This document shows, piece after piece, positions 1 to 5,585 of a DNA stretch of 10,183 nt. The stretch covers positions 1-10,183 of the forward strand of contig CAZPUJ010000632.1 in the NCBI GenBank assembly GCA_964589725.1. The letters run 5' to 3'. How positions within the stretch are numbered: the stretch's first letter is position 1; each line of letters begins with the position of its first letter. Under the pieces are notes generated by a model. That model worked only from the letters and a program-made list of their open reading frames with translations, searched no databases and was not told the origin of the DNA. The position numbers and the translations under genes are program-made. The DNA is from CAYSHJ01 sp964589725. GTDB lineage: Bacteria; Planctomycetota; Planctomycetia; Planctomycetales; Planctomycetaceae.

Positions 1-1
1 T

Positions 2-286
2 TATCTGCTCGACACCGACATGCTGGTCTATTTGATTCGTGGCCTGAAGATTGTCTCACCGCGCAACGAGCGGCAGAGGGAGCAGTCGCGAACGGCGCGG
101 CGAATTCTGACGCGGTGCCGCAAGCATCAGACGGCCGGGACGATGCTGGAGAGTTCCTATGCCACGTACCACTTTGCTTCTGACATGGTTTCTTTCGCTG
201 TGTCTGCAACAAGTGGCTTTTTCTGCCGACGCGGTCGATCCCGCCAAAGGCCAACTCAGCGACGACAACGGGACGCGGTGGTTTGA
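2..286 (+). pseudogene. Truncated PIN-domain (VapC-like) toxin remnant, 5' end outside the window
   Basis: Reading from base 2, the frame gives YLLDTDMLVYLIRGLKI, which matches the usual start of VapC-type PIN-domain ribonucleases: a hydrophobic strand, then LDTD with the first metal-binding Asp. It continues with a basic helix (ARRILTRCRKHQTAG) of the kind seen in VapC before the conserved S-x-x-T/E-L-E segment. That segment and all later PIN acidic residues are missing. After about base 140 the frame reads Arg/Ser-rich sequence unlike a PIN domain and stops at 286, inside the SGNH hydrolase gene. I infer a decayed toxin gene whose 3' part was lost where the next gene begins. The first codons lie left of the window, so any vapB antitoxin cannot be seen. 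The recognition rests on about 45 residues. Chance resemblance or a very divergent intact gene are the alternatives. Confidence 0.55.
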
Positions 287-1298
287 TCTGCGAGTGCTCG
301 ACGTCGAAGGGCAAGCGTGGTCGGAGACGAAGGCTCCGTTCGACCGCTTTCCCGCAAAGGCGGAGAAGAAAGTCCGCGACGCCGTGTGGGGGCTGAGCCG
401 GCATTCAGCGGGGTTGTGTGCTCGGTTCGTGACGAATGCGACGACAATCAAGTCGCGGTGGACGCTGACCGCCGCGAACTTGGCGATGCCGCACATGCCG
501 GCAACGGGGGTGAGCGGACTCGATTTGTACGTCAAGTCGGACGAGGGCGTCTGGCGTTGGCTGGCGGTCGGGCAGCCGAAGGCTCAAGCGAACGAAGTCG
601 CCTTGGTCTCGAACATTCCGGCCGGCACGCGTGAGTTCTTGCTGTACTTGCCGCTCTACAATGGAGTCAGTTCCGTCGAAATCGGCCTGCCGCCCGACGC
701 GACTCTCGCGAAGGCCGAGCCGTACAAGAATGAGAACGGTTCGCTACGCAAGCCGATCGTGTTTTACGGCACGTCGATCACGCAGGGAGGTTGTGCCTCG
801 CGGCCGGGCATGGTTCACACGGCGATTTTGCAACGACGACTGAACGCGCCAGTTGTCAACATGGGCTTCTCGGGCAACGGACGGATGGAGATGGAGGTGG
901 TTGAGCTACTCGCCGAGATTGATGCCTCGGTCTATGTGATCGACTGCCTGCCGAACATCGACGCGGCTCAAGTGGCCGAACGAACGGAGCCTTTGGTCCG
1001 CAAACTCCGAGAAGTTCGACCGCAGACGCCGATCTTGCTGGTCGAAGACCGCAGCTACAGCGATTCGTTTCTGATCACGTCGAAGCGTGAGCGCAACGAA
1101 TCGAGTCGTCACGCGCTGCACGTGGCCTTCGAGCTGTTGCGCGGCGACGGCGTCGAAGACCTGTATTACTTGGAAGGCGAGCAACTGCTTGGCGACGACA
1201 ACGAAGGGACGGTCGACAGCTCGCACCCGACGGATCTCGGTTTTGTGCGTCAGGCCGATGCGTTCGAGAAAGCGTTGCGGCCGATCCTGCCCCGATGA
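159..1298 (+). CDS. Secreted SGNH/GDSL-family hydrolase with N-terminal GxDLY domain
   Basis: A 379-residue predicted esterase or deacetylase acting outside the cytoplasm. Residues 1-23 form a signal peptide (Leu-rich core, A-F-S-A cleavage region). Residues about 30-190 are a beta-rich domain with GLDLY at 120-124, the hallmark of the GxDLY domain that precedes this SGNH subgroup. Residues about 198-379 carry the hydrolase blocks: YGTSIT with nucleophile Ser206, GFSGNG with the oxyanion Gly/Asn (Gly237-Asn240), and D-S-S-H with Asp353 and His356 before the C-terminal helix. The triad is complete, so it should be active. The substrate is not shown; family members act on acetylated sugars or lipids. 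GGAGAG at 148-153 lies five bases before the ATG and supports this start. Its stop overlaps the start of the ligase gene in ATGA, which suggests translational coupling and a shared transcript. Confidence 0.9.
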   Translation: MPRTTLLLTWFLSLCLQQVAFSADAVDPAKGQLSDDNGTRWFDLRVLDVEGQAWSETKAPFDRFPAKAEKKVRDAVWGLSRHSAGLCARFVTNATTIKSRWTLTAANLAMPHMPATGVSGLDLYVKSDEGVWRWLAVGQPKAQANEVALVSNIPAGTREFLLYLPLYNGVSSVEIGLPPDATLAKAEPYKNENGSLRKPIVFYGTSITQGGCASRPGMVHTAILQRRLNAPVVNMGFSGNGRMEMEVVELLAEIDASVYVIDCLPNIDAAQVAERTEPLVRKLREVRPQTPILLVEDRSYSDSFLITSKRERNESSRHALHVAFELLRGDGVEDLYYLEGEQLLGDDNEGTVDSSHPTDLGFVRQADAFEKALRPILPR

Positions 1299-3121
1299 CA
1301 CTCACGATGAACGAGACTCTCAACATCGCCAACCGGCTGCGGGAGTCCGCTCGGTGTTGGCCAGAGCAAATCGCGGTCGTGCAGCCGAATGGCCGTGATG
1401 CGAGCGGCAAATACCGCTATCGCACTTGGACCTTCGCGCAGTTGGATCGCGAGGTGGACGACATCGCGAGCGGCCTGGCCGACTGGGGCGTGACGCCCGG
1501 CACGCGACTGGTGTTGATGGTTCGGCCATCGTTCGAGTTCATCGCGCTGACGTTCGGGATGATGCGCGCCGGCGTGGTTGCCGTGCTTATCGATCCGGGA
1601 ATGGGACGGTCGAACATTTTTCGTTGCCTGGCCGAGATCGAACCCGATGGCTTCGTGGCAATTCCGATCGTGCAGGCGATTCGATTGCTGAACCGATGGA
1701 AGTTCCCGAAGGCCAAGTTCAATGTGACGGTCGACGGGCGGAAGTGGCTGTGGGGCGGGAAGACGTATGCTGAGTTGATCGCGCATGGGCAGGCGGGGTT
1801 GAAATCCGAAATCCGAAATCCGAGATCCGAAATCGAGCCGCGTACGCCAGTCACTTTTCACTCGACCGCGGCGATCATCTTCACCAGCGGTAGCACCGGC
1901 CCGCCGAAGGGAGTCGTTTACGAGCACGGAATGTTTGACGCGCAGGTCGATTTGCTGCGCGAGTTCTACAACATTCAACCGGGGGAACTCGACCTACCCG
2001 GGTTCCCGTTGTTCGGATTGTTCAACGGGGCGATGGGTGTCACAACGGTCATTCCCGACATGGACCCGACGAAACCGGCTCAGGTTGATCCTGAAAAGAT
2101 TCTGGCTCATCTGCGCGATTGGAAAGTGACTCAGGCCTTCGGTTCGCCGGCGATTTGGAATCGCGTCGGACGTCACTGCGAAGCGACGGGCACAAAGTTG
2201 CCAAGCACTCTGCGGCGAGTGCTCTCCGCTGGTGCACCGGTTCCCGTTCACGTGATCGAGCGGATGCGGAGAGCGTTTTCGAATCCGGAGGCCGACATTC
2301 ACACGCCGTATGGAGCGACGGAGTCTTTACCCATTGCGTCGATCAGTGGTCGCGAAGTGCTGGAACAAACGGCGGCCTTGTCGCGACAAGGTGCCGGCAC
2401 GTGCGTCGGTCGGCCGTTCCCCGGCATCGATGTGAAGATCATCGAGATCAGCGATGGCCCGATCACATCGTTCAACGACGTGCGCGAACTGCCGCTCGGC
2501 GAGATCGGCGAGATCATCGTGCGCGGGCCGTCGACAACGCGCGAATACTTTCAGCGCCACGAAGCGACTGCGGCCGCCAAGATCGAAGACGCAGAGACGG
2601 GTGAACGTCAAAGGCGTCGACACCCTCACCCCGGCCCTCGCCCCAAGGGAGAGGGAGTTGTCTTGTCTCCCCCTCTCCCCCTCTCCCCCTCGCCCCGTCC
2701 TGTGTTCTGGCATCGCATGGGTGATGTCGGCTATCTCGATGCAGACGGTCGGCTCTGGTTCTGCGGGCGGAAAGCTCACATCGTTGAGACCAAAATCGGC
2801 CCCCTGTTTACAATTCCGTGCGAGGCGATCTTCAACAATCACCCGCGGGTGTTCCGTTCGGCACTGGTGGGCGTAGGCTCGAAACCCAACCAGCGGCCGG
2901 TCATCATTGTCGAGCCGGAAGCGGGTCAGTTCCCTAAGTCGCTCGAAGACGAGATTGGCTTTGACAGTGAGTTGCTCGAGCTGGCTCGCACCAATTCGAG
3001 CACCTCGTCGATCGACACGATTCTGCTTCACCGGTCATTGCCGGTTGATATCCGGCACAACGTGAAAATCTTTCGCGAGAAATTGGTCCCGTGGGCCGAA
3101 CGGCAATTGGGACTACGGTGA
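1295..3121 (+). CDS. oleC: OleC-like acyl-AMP ligase (fatty acid CoA ligase / beta-lactone synthetase family)
   Basis: A 608-residue ANL-superfamily adenylating enzyme. The signatures appear in order: P-loop FTSGSTGPPKG (196-206), YGATE (339-343), HRMGDVGYLD with Asp477, the hinge GRLWFCGRKAH (485-495), and the C-terminal catalytic lysine in RHNVKIFREK (Lys591). WFCGRK and the RHN-x-KIFREKL ending are typical of OleC and its close 'fatty acid CoA ligase family' relatives, which turn beta-hydroxy acids into beta-lactones in long-chain olefin synthesis. An ordinary acyl-CoA ligase role cannot be excluded. Two non-family stretches sit in frame: residues about 169-181 (SEIRNPR-type repeat) before the P-loop, and about 437-469 (Pro/Arg-rich) just before HRMGD. 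Both look like inserted repeats in linkers between conserved blocks, and all key residues remain. The start at 1295 overlaps the upstream stop; ATG 1307 is possible. OleA, OleB and OleD are not visible. Confidence 0.85.
   Translation: MTLTMNETLNIANRLRESARCWPEQIAVVQPNGRDASGKYRYRTWTFAQLDREVDDIASGLADWGVTPGTRLVLMVRPSFEFIALTFGMMRAGVVAVLIDPGMGRSNIFRCLAEIEPDGFVAIPIVQAIRLLNRWKFPKAKFNVTVDGRKWLWGGKTYAELIAHGQAGLKSEIRNPRSEIEPRTPVTFHSTAAIIFTSGSTGPPKGVVYEHGMFDAQVDLLREFYNIQPGELDLPGFPLFGLFNGAMGVTTVIPDMDPTKPAQVDPEKILAHLRDWKVTQAFGSPAIWNRVGRHCEATGTKLPSTLRRVLSAGAPVPVHVIERMRRAFSNPEADIHTPYGATESLPIASISGREVLEQTAALSRQGAGTCVGRPFPGIDVKIIEISDGPITSFNDVRELPLGEIGEIIVRGPSTTREYFQRHEATAAAKIEDAETGERQRRRHPHPGPRPKGEGVVLSPPLPLSPSPRPVFWHRMGDVGYLDADGRLWFCGRKAHIVETKIGPLFTIPCEAIFNNHPRVFRSALVGVGSKPNQRPVIIVEPEAGQFPKSLEDEIGFDSELLELARTNSSTSSIDTILLHRSLPVDIRHNVKIFREKLVPWAERQLGLR
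1801..1835 (+). repeat. 7-bp tandem repeat (GAAATCC unit, five copies) inside oleC
   Basis: Five consecutive 7-bp units: GAAATCC three times, then GAGATCC, then GAAATCG. They encode K-SEIRNPR-SEI-E at residues about 170-181 of the ligase, between the acyl-binding region and the P-loop, where relatives have a short variable linker. The same unit, inverted, lies at 5334-5368. Because 7 is not a multiple of 3, all three forward frames read one cyclic heptapeptide (E-I-R-N-P-K-S). None of the seven forward or seven reverse codons is a stop. The repeat is visible directly; that it was inserted after the gene existed is inferred. Confidence 0.9.
2603..2701 (+). repeat. Pro/Arg-coding hairpin element inserted in oleC
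   Basis: This stretch differs sharply in composition from the rest of the gene. It starts with a CCCTCACCCCGGCCCTCGCC-type segment and GGGAGAGGG (2647-2655). After a 15-base loop come an exact complement CCCTCTCCC (2671-2679) and three copies of TCTCCCCC (2666-2689) with a degenerate fourth. It encodes residues about 437-469 (HPHPGPRPKGEG, then LSPPLPLSPSPRP), which interrupt the usual link between the A-domain core and the HRMGD motif. 'Pxx-PGPRPKGEG'-like segments are familiar to me as translated dispersed repeats in GC-rich bacterial genomes. The borders are estimates, made from where family-like sequence stops and resumes. Confidence 0.75.
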
Positions 3122-3125
3122 CGCT

Positions 3126-3131
3126 GAGAGG
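3126..3131 (+). promoter_or_regulatory. Ribosome binding site of the zinc-ribbon gene
   Basis: GAGAGG lies five bases before ATG 3137, directly after the oleC stop codon. It supports the 59-residue reading frame as a translated gene. Confidence 0.65.
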
Positions 3132-3136
3132 ATGCA

Positions 3137-3316
3137 ATGCCCGACCAAACAACAACGCAAATGCAGGCCGCGAATCAGCAGGCTCAAGCGAATCAGCCAG
3201 TTCGCCGGCCCGCCTGTCCGGTCTGCGGCGGTACGTTGATCGAGATTCGTCAGAAGCTGCAATGTTCGCAGTGCCACACGATCTGCGAGACGTGTTGCGA
3301 AGGCGGACGCGGATAG
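3137..3316 (+). CDS. Small zinc-ribbon protein, 59 residues
   Basis: A short gene that fits exactly between the ligase and DUF455 genes, 15 bases after the first and 21 before the second. The first 25 residues are polar and rich in Gln, Ala and Thr (probably disordered). Then follows a compact zinc ribbon: ACPVCGGTL (Cys27, Cys30), a strand-forming IEIRQKLQ, and CSQCHTICETCCEGG with Cys43, Cys46, Cys50, Cys53 and Cys54. Two CxxC knuckles about 12 residues apart are the standard arrangement for one zinc ion. The extra cysteines could bind a second metal or take part in redox. No enzymatic domain is present. I know of no assigned function. From its place, I infer an accessory or regulatory partner of the ligase and the ferritin-like protein. 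The GAGAGG ribosome site and operon spacing make it more than a chance frame. Confidence 0.82.
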   Translation: MPDQTTTQMQAANQQAQANQPVRRPACPVCGGTLIEIRQKLQCSQCHTICETCCEGGRG

Positions 3317-3337
3317 ACACAAAGGCCGAAACCCAAA

Positions 3338-4150
3338 ATGGAACTGCGTCATCTTGCCGAACGAGTGCTGCTGAGCGAGCGTTTGGAGGACAAGCTGGCT
3401 CGCTCGGCGAAGTCGTTCTCGGACAAGCGTCCGGGAGCGGCGTGGCGTCCGGAGTTGCCGGGTCGGTCGCCCGAGCTGCAGTTCGCGCCACGACGCTCCG
3501 CGCCGACGATGCCGAAACCGGGGGCGTTCAAGGACGCTCGCAAACGAGCCATCGCGCACCACATCATGGCGAATCACGAACTGCAAGCGCTGGAGGTAAT
3601 GGCTTGGGTGCTGCTCGCGTTTCCGGACGCTCCGACAGAGTTTCGATTCGGTCTGGCGGAAGTCATGGCCGACGAGCAGCGGCACACGCGACTGCACATC
3701 GACCGCGCGGCGGCTCTGGGCCTACGATTCGGCGAATTGCCGGTCAACAGTTACATCTGGAAAAAGGCTCAGCAGTTTGACAACGTGCTCGATTACGTCG
3801 CCGGGTTGCCGTTGGTGTTCGAGGGAGCGAACCTCGACCACACGTTGGAGTTCGCGACGGCGTTCGAGCGAGCTGGTGATGAACGGAGCGCGGCGATCCT
3901 GCGAGCGATCCATCACGACGAGATTCATCACGTCGCCTTCGGGATCGAATGGCTCCGACGATTGAAGCCGCCTGAGCAAAGCGATTGGGAGGCATTTCGC
4001 TCGCATCTGAAATGGCCGTTGCGAGCGGAAAAGGCTCGCGGCGATGTGTTTCAACGTGACTCTCGCCGCGCGGCGGGGATGTCGGAGGAGTTCATTGACC
4101 AGTTGGAAGCGGCGGCAGTCGAAAAGCATACCGCACGCGGTCGGGTCTGA
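3338..4150 (+). CDS. DUF455 ferritin-like protein, probable diiron four-helix bundle
   Basis: A 270-residue soluble protein. After a basic, Pro-rich N-terminal third (about residues 20-62), the helices carry a ferritin-like ligand pattern: NHELQALE (Glu81 or Glu86), ADEQRH (Glu113, His116), VFEGANLD (Glu162) and DEIHHVAFG (Glu195, His198). The E...ExxH...E...ExxH order, with LAEVMADEQRHTRLH and EIHHVAFG, is characteristic of DUF455, a relative of the tRNA hydroxylase MiaE and other diiron oxygenases. All ligands are kept, so an oxidase or oxygenase activity is plausible; the substrate is unknown. No signal peptide or membrane segment is seen. It is the last gene of the SGNH-ligase-zinc ribbon unit, with only a weak ribosome site (AAAGG at 3321-3325). 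Its stop codon touches a large palindrome. Confidence 0.85.
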   Translation: MELRHLAERVLLSERLEDKLARSAKSFSDKRPGAAWRPELPGRSPELQFAPRRSAPTMPKPGAFKDARKRAIAHHIMANHELQALEVMAWVLLAFPDAPTEFRFGLAEVMADEQRHTRLHIDRAAALGLRFGELPVNSYIWKKAQQFDNVLDYVAGLPLVFEGANLDHTLEFATAFERAGDERSAAILRAIHHDEIHHVAFGIEWLRRLKPPEQSDWEAFRSHLKWPLRAEKARGDVFQRDSRRAAGMSEEFIDQLEAAAVEKHTARGRV

Positions 4151-4214
4151 CACTAACCCGAAGCGTCAGCGAGGGACTGTTACCTCAGCCCTCGCTTACG
4201 CTTCGGGTTAGTGT
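4150..4214. repeat. 65-bp intergenic palindrome, possibly a dispersed repeat doubling as terminator
   Basis: Two 26-base arms (4150-4175 and 4189-4214) are inverted complements at 25 of 26 positions, with a 13-base loop. The arm reads ACACTAACCCGAAGCG, then TCAGCGAGGG on the left. The first base is the last A of the DUF455 stop codon. No T-run follows the right arm, so it is not a standard intrinsic terminator, though a stem this long could block or stabilise transcript ends. Arms of the 'CTA-CCCGAAGCG-AGCGAGGG' kind are, as I recall, dispersed in planctomycete genomes. That part is memory, not something shown here. Confidence 0.88.
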
Positions 4215-4298
4215 GCGTGTCTCCCAAATGTGTCAGACTTGGCCGTGCGAGGGATAGCTTCCTCACGACCCTGCGTCAGTGGACGTGTCTTGTTTCAA

Positions 4299-4303
4299 AA
4301 GGA
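4299..4303 (+). promoter_or_regulatory. Ribosome binding site deciding the start at 4312
   Basis: AAGGA lies eight bases before ATG 4312. It favours this start over the in-frame GTG at 4279, which has no comparable site and would place 11 residues before the signal peptide. Confidence 0.7.
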
Positions 4304-4311
4304 ACCTTGCT

Positions 4312-5322
4312 ATGCAGCAGACGGATCACAAACTTCGCGCCGTTGCGATCATGCTGGCGATGTTCGTCGCAGCGTGGAACATTTTCGGACGAAACGAACC
4401 AACGTTGGCGCAGAAGCTCTCCACCAAGACCGATACGGAACCACGCGGTCCTGTGCTGAAAACAGAACACAGCGAGATCGAAATCTTTCCGCACGACAAT
4501 CCGTGGAATCAGGACATCTCCAAACTGCCGGTTCACAAAAAATCTCGGCAATACACCGAGTCGGTCGGCGCGGACAAACCGCTGTTTCCGTGCTTCGGAG
4601 CCGACTGGATGGGGGCACCGAACGGAATTCCGTATGTCGTCGTCGAGGGCAAGCATCCGAAGCAATACGTTAAGTTTGAATACCCAGACGAAAGCGATCC
4701 CGGGCCGTATCCGATTCCGAAGAGCCCGCCGATCGAAGGGGGACTAAACGCTCCCGAAGACAGTGACCGGCATGTGATCATGATCGACGCGCAAAACAAT
4801 AAGTTGTACGAGCTGTTTCACGTGATGCCGGCGGGCAATGGGAATTGGAAGGCCGGCAGCGGCGCGATCTTCGACCTGTCATCAAACAAGCTGCGACCGA
4901 TGGGCTGGACATCGGCCGACGCCGCCGGACTGCCGATCTTTCCGGGACTGGTGCGGTACGACGAGGTCATCGAGCGAGGCGAGATTCGTCATGCGTTGCG
5001 GTTCACGGTGCGGAAGACTCAACGAGCGTACATCCTGCCGGCAACGCATTTCGCCAGTCGATCAAAGGACTCAAACCTGCCGCCGATGGGACTGCGCGTG
5101 CGACTCAAGGCCGACTACGACATCAGCCGCTTTCCGAAGTCGGCTCAGGTCATTCTGACCGCGCTGAAGAAGTACGGCATGTTGCTCGCCGATAACGGCA
5201 GCGATTGGTTCATCACCGGAGCTCCGGACAATCGTTGGAACGATGACGACCTGCACACGCTGAAGCGCGTCAAAGGCCGCGATTTGGAATGCGTGGAAAC
5301 GGGACCGCTTCGGACGGAATGA
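4312..5322 (+). CDS. Conserved secreted protein of unknown function
   Basis: A 336-residue exported protein. Residues 8-26 form a basic-then-hydrophobic signal segment (RAVAIMLAMFVAAW), either cleaved near TLA or kept as an anchor. The mature part contains strongly patterned blocks: FPHDNPWNQDIS (59-70), a GIPYVVVEG strand (105-113), DESDPGPYPIP (126-136), SDRHVIMID (151-159), KLYELFHV (164-171), GSGAIFDLSSNKLRP (182-196), GWTSADAAGLPIFPGLVRYDEV (198-219), IRHALRFTV (225-233), NLPPMGLRVRLK (255-266) and NDDDLHTLK (310-318). I recall similar blocks in uncharacterised secreted proteins of other phyla but know no tested function. The Asp/His/Trp-rich surface suggests a glycan- or metal-binding beta fold, which is inference only. 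It stands alone between two repeats and 263 bases before the next gene, so it is probably its own transcript. Confidence 0.85.
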   Translation: MQQTDHKLRAVAIMLAMFVAAWNIFGRNEPTLAQKLSTKTDTEPRGPVLKTEHSEIEIFPHDNPWNQDISKLPVHKKSRQYTESVGADKPLFPCFGADWMGAPNGIPYVVVEGKHPKQYVKFEYPDESDPGPYPIPKSPPIEGGLNAPEDSDRHVIMIDAQNNKLYELFHVMPAGNGNWKAGSGAIFDLSSNKLRPMGWTSADAAGLPIFPGLVRYDEVIERGEIRHALRFTVRKTQRAYILPATHFASRSKDSNLPPMGLRVRLKADYDISRFPKSAQVILTALKKYGMLLADNGSDWFITGAPDNRWNDDDLHTLKRVKGRDLECVETGPLRTE

Positions 5323-5333
5323 CGGAAAAACGT

Positions 5334-5368
5334 CGATTGCGGATTTGGGATTTCGGATTGTGGATTTT
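5334..5368 (-). repeat. Inverted copy of the 7-bp tandem repeat, intergenic
   Basis: On the + strand this reads CGATTGC, GGATTTG, GGATTTC, GGATTGT and GGATTTT, five 7-bp units. The reverse complement (AAAATCC, ACAATCC, GAAATCC, CAAATCC, GCAATCG) is the same family as the unit at 1801-1835, more diverged. It begins 11 bases after the stop codon of the secreted protein gene. Confidence 0.82.
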
Positions 5369-5573
5369 CATGGCGAAGGGGCGGTCGATGCTTAGCTTCC
5401 TTGACGCGGCACTTGGTCCCTTTCTCGACAACAGCCTTTCCTCGGGCGGACCCTCACGGCACAATGATCTGGCTGGAAAACGACGACGATTGAACCTGCC
5501 CGTGATTCTTCCTCGCCGCTCGCGGATGTTGTGCTCAATGCCGCCGAGGCGACTTTCCCGCCTATTTCGTTCC

Positions 5574-5578
5574 GGAGG
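5574..5578 (+). promoter_or_regulatory. Ribosome binding site deciding the start at 5586
   Basis: GGAGG, with seven bases to ATG 5586, is the strongest such site in the window. It rules against the 99-residue upstream extension from 5289. Confidence 0.82.
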
Positions 5579-5585
5579 CGTTCGC

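Larger units (their letters stand above)
5323..5585. other. Spacer of 263 bases before the PSD1-type gene
   Basis: It holds the inverted copy of the 7-bp repeat at 5334-5368 and then unremarkable sequence up to the GGAGG site at 5574-5578. The frame of the next gene stays open through it, but the translation there is Arg/Ser-rich, unlike the family, and comes before a clear signal peptide. I see no convincing promoter, RNA gene or terminator. Promoter elements for the 5586 gene are likely here but cannot be placed. Confidence 0.55.

Noticed and set aside
1801..1835. CRISPR array
   Set aside because: The units are 7 bp and directly adjacent, without spacers. No other regularly spaced repeats and no cas genes are present.
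1250..1978. Minus-strand open frame of 242 codons across the SGNH-oleC junction
   Set aside because: It is antisense to two well-supported genes and has no family features. It is open partly because the 7-bp repeat has no stops in any frame.
2327..3031. Minus-strand open frame of 234 codons opposite oleC
   Set aside because: It lies entirely antisense to conserved ligase motifs and encodes nothing recognisable.
4150..4214. Intrinsic terminator
   Set aside because: The stem is long and GC-rich but no T-run follows. It is recorded as a repeat instead.
4279..4311. GTG start for the secreted protein
   Set aside because: AAGGA eight bases before ATG 4312 and the position of the signal segment favour the later start.
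5289..5585. A 99-residue upstream extension of the PSD1-type protein
   Set aside because: The added sequence overlaps the previous gene, reads through the 7-bp repeat, is Arg/Ser-rich and would bury the signal peptide. GGAGG seven bases before ATG 5586 marks the true start.
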